Positions 60,701 through 64,000 of a stretch of 64,000 nt of DNA are shown piece by piece (the stretch's first letter is position 1; every line of letters begins with the position of its first letter). The notes under the pieces are model-generated. The model saw nothing but the letters and a program-made list of their open reading frames with translations, had not been told where the DNA came from and did no database searches. Made by a program: the position numbers and the translations under genes. Origin of the DNA: Eriocheir sinensis. Lineage: Eukaryota > Arthropoda > Malacostraca > Decapoda > Varunidae. Location: NCBI RefSeq assembly GCF_024679095.1, contig NW_026111831.1, positions 1,841,786 to 1,905,785 of the forward strand. Direction: 5' to 3'.

Positions 60701-62490
60701 AAATAACGTAAATTTATATAAAACTATATACATAAAATAACGCAAATTTCTATAAAAATATATGTACAAAAATGAATATTAAATAAATTTGCATAAAAAT
60801 ATATATACAAAACACACATTAGATAATGTAAATGAGTATAAAAATATGTATACAAAATACCTATGAAATAATCTAAATTCATATCGAATTAAATTAAGAA
60901 ATACCAATAAAATAATGTAATTTTGGATGAAAATATATATACAAAATACACATCAAATAACCTAAATACAAATACAAATATACACATAAAATAATTTAAA
61001 ATTGAATGAAATAAATATACAAAATAAACATAAAATAAGGTAAATTTGTAACGAAATATATGAAAAAATGCACATAAAATAATATAAATTTGTATGAAAA
61101 TATATACAAATACACATTAAATAACATGAATTTGTATAAAATTTGTATCAAAATATATACTTATACACACAATAAAATAACGTAGTTTTTTTATGAAAAT
61201 GTATATACAAAATACACATAAAATAATTTAAATACGTAGAAAAATATATATACAAAAAACATAAAATAATGTAAATATGTATGAAAATATATAAACAAAT
61301 ACACATAAAATAATGTAAATTTGGATAAAATATATATACAAAATGAACATTAAATAATGTAAATATGTATAAAAAAAATATAAACAAAAAACACATAGAA
61401 TAATGTTAAATCGTATCAAAATAAATAAAGAGAATATCAATGAAATAATGTAAATTTATATGAAAATAAAGATGCAAAATATCCATATAATAACGCATAT
61501 TTGCATAAAAAATATATATACAAAAATACATATAAAATGATAAAATTTGTATTAAAATAAATATACAAAATTGCACGTACAATAAAGTAAATTTGTATTG
61601 AAAGAGATATGCAAAATACACATTAATAATGTAAATTTGTATCAAAATATATATACGAATACTCATATAATAGAGTAAATTTCTATGAAAATATACATAC
61701 AAAATAGATATACAAAATACACATATAACTAGCTAAATTTGTATTTAAATCCATGTACAAAAAACACATAAAATACTGTAGATTTGTATAAAATGAAAAC
61801 AAATACATTTTATATAAAACATATATACAAAATACACATAGAATAATGTAAAAACATATCAAAATAAATACACAGAATATCAATAAAATAATGTAAATTT
61901 GTATGAAAATAAAGATGCAAAATACCCATAAAATAAAGCATATTTTTATAAAAATACATATACAAAAATACACATAGATTAATCAAATTTGTATTAAAAT
62001 TAATATACAAAATGCACATACAATAAGATAAATTTGTATTGAAAAAATATGCAAAATACACGTAAAACAATGTAAACTTGTTTTAAAATATATATACGAA
62101 TACACATAAAATAACGCAGATTTTTATAGAAATATATATACAAAATACACTTGAAATAATGTAAATACGTATAAAAATATATATACAAAATACACATTAA
62201 ATAATGTTAATTCCTGTCAAAATAAATAAACAAAATATCATGAAAAGAATGTGTATTTGTAAGAAAATAGATATACAAAATGCACATAAAATAACCTAAG
62301 TTTGTATAAAACTATATACAAAAATACACAAAAATAATTTAAACTTGTATGAAAATAAATATACAAAAAACATATAAAAATAGGTAAATTTGTATTGAAA
62401 TACATATACAAAATACACTGAAAATAATGTAAATTTGAATGAAAATATATAAACATATAGACTTAAAATTACGTAAATTTGTATCAAATA
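59813..62490 (-). repeat. 45-bp satellite block, T-rich on -
   Basis: About 60 monomers. Another member of the 7.4-10.9 kb / 30.8-36.5 kb family (61810-62070 aligns with 9691-9951). Confidence 0.85.
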
Positions 62491-62772
62491 TACATGTATT
62501 TAAATACAAATTTAACTAATTATATGTATGTTTTGTATATCTATTTTCATACAAATTGAAATTTATTTTTTTGTTTTTTTGTATATACTTTTATTCAAAT
62601 TTTCGTAATTTTATGTGTATTTTGTATATTTATTTTCCTACAAATATACGTTCTTTTATCGGAATTTTGTTTATTTATTTTGATACGAATTTTCATTTTT
62701 TTAGGTGTATTTGATATAGATATTTTTATACTTATTTACATAATTTTATATATATTTTGAATATATATTTTC
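62491..62772 (+). repeat. Short 45-bp satellite block, T-rich on +
   Basis: About six monomers, copy of 42476-42768. The entry switch near 62488-62495 (CAAATATACATGTATTTAAA) is not seen elsewhere. Confidence 0.8.
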
Positions 62773-64000
62773 ATAGAAATTTACTCTATATGTATATACA
62801 AAAAAACACAAAAATAATTTAAATTTGTATGAAAATAAATATACAAAATACAAATAAAATTAGGTAAATTTGTATTGAAATACATATGCAAAATACACTT
62901 AAAATAATGTAAATTTGAATGAAATTATATAAACAAATACACTTTAAATGACGTTAATTTGTATAAAATATATATAAAAAATACACATTAAATAATGAAA
63001 ATATGTATAAAAAAATATATACAAAACACAAATAGTATAATATAAAATCGTATCAAAATATATACACAGAATATTAATAAAATAATGTATATTTATATGA
63101 AAACTAAGATGCAAAATACCTACAAAATAACGCTTTTTTTTTAAATTATATATACCAAAATACACATAAAATATTTGAATTTGTATTAAAATAAATATAC
63201 AAAATGCACATACAATAAGGTAAATTTGTATTGAAATAGATATGCAAAAAACATATAAAACAATGTAAATTTGTTTCAAAATATATATACGAATACACAT
63301 AAAATAACGTAGATTTCTATAAATATATATACGCAAAATACAAATAAAATTAAGTAAATACGAAACAAAAATGTATTCAAAATACACATAAAATAATGTA
63401 AATTCGTATAAATATAAATAAACAAAATACCAATAAGAGAATGTGTATTTGTATAAATATAAATATAAAAAATGCACATAAAATAACGTGAATTTGTATA
63501 AAACTATATACAAAAATACACAGAAGTAATTAAATTTGTTTGAAAATAGATATACAAAATACACACAAAATAAGCTAAATTTGAATTGAAATATATATAC
63601 AAAATACATAAAATAAAGTAAATTCGTTTCAAAATACTTTTAACAAATACACATATAATAACGTAAATTTGTAAAAAAAATATATAAACAAAATACACAT
63701 TAAGTAATGTAAATAAGTATAAAAAAAATATTTACAAAATACACCAATAATCAAGTCATTCATATCAAAATAAATAAACAAAAAACTAATTAAATTATGT
63801 AAATTTGTATGAGAAAACATATACAAAATACACATAAAATAACGATTTAAGTTTCTATAAAAATATATGTACAAAAATGCACATAAAATTAGTTTGCATA
63901 AAAAAATATATACAAAACACACATTAGATAATGTAATTGAGTATAAAATATGTATACAAAATACCTATGAAATAATCTAAATTCGTATCGAGTTAAATTA
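62773..64000 (-). repeat. 45-bp satellite block, T-rich on -, cut by window edge
   Basis: About 27 monomers. 62.8-63.5 kb is the inverted relative of 38.0-38.8 kb and 63.6-64.0 kb that of 37.6-38.0 kb. No gene seen. Confidence 0.85.

Overview
This window is one continuous block of very AT-rich satellite DNA. One short interspersed element (SINE) and two long (TA)n tracts interrupt it. I find no protein-coding gene that I can support. The basic unit is a monomer of about 45 bp. On its T-rich strand a typical monomer contains ATGTGTATTTTGTATATATA, then TTTTCATACAAATTTACATT, then a few T/A bases, with roughly 13% G+C. Because 45 bp is exactly 15 codons and the T-rich strand has no stop in any of its three frames, it gives long repetitive 'ORFs' (15-residue periods such as MCILYIYFHTNLHYF) wherever tandem monomers keep phase. 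The A-rich strand has a stop in every frame of each monomer.

The array is not head-to-tail throughout. The T-rich strand alternates between + and - in blocks of about 0.1 to 8 kb, giving some forty orientation switches. T-rich on + blocks: 206-1590, 5341-5436, 5546-6757, 11361-12425, 13686-14763, 16016-17290, 18738-21905, 22400-29135, 36901-38830, 39161-40430, 41341-42768, 43299-43822, 43951-48414 (with a small reversed island), 50986-53390, 55331-56590, 58456-59812 and 62491-62772. The remainder is T-rich on -. Several switch points carry the same junction sequence, and some of these recur in both orientations. The switches therefore belong to larger repeat units that have themselves been copied and inverted.

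Above the monomer there are several tiers of higher-order repeat: a unit of about 0.51-0.52 kb that pairs into a ~1.03 kb dimer (2.1-4.3 kb; 23.1-24.1 kb); a bipartite ~2.33 kb unit made of one + half and one - half (11.36-16.01 kb); a ~2.65 kb tandem duplication that looks very recent (31.1-36.5 kb); a 1.31 kb tandem duplication (43.3-45.6 kb); and a ~2.4 kb segment at the left edge that recurs near 58.25-60.7 kb and is partly present, inverted, near 36.6-37.3 kb.

The only clearly non-satellite DNA is at 21129-21491. It is a G+C-rich SINE with a class II (Ser/Leu-like) tRNA-derived head, intact-looking pol III A and B boxes, an unassigned body and a (TA)n tail. Paralogous empty copies of its insertion site lie elsewhere in the window, so both edges can be placed. 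The organism is a eukaryote, probably an animal given the SINE and the megasatellite character, but I cannot name the clade from sequence alone. The region looks like heterochromatin (pericentromeric, centromeric or subtelomeric). No telomere repeat, CENP-B-like box, rRNA or functional tRNA was recognised.
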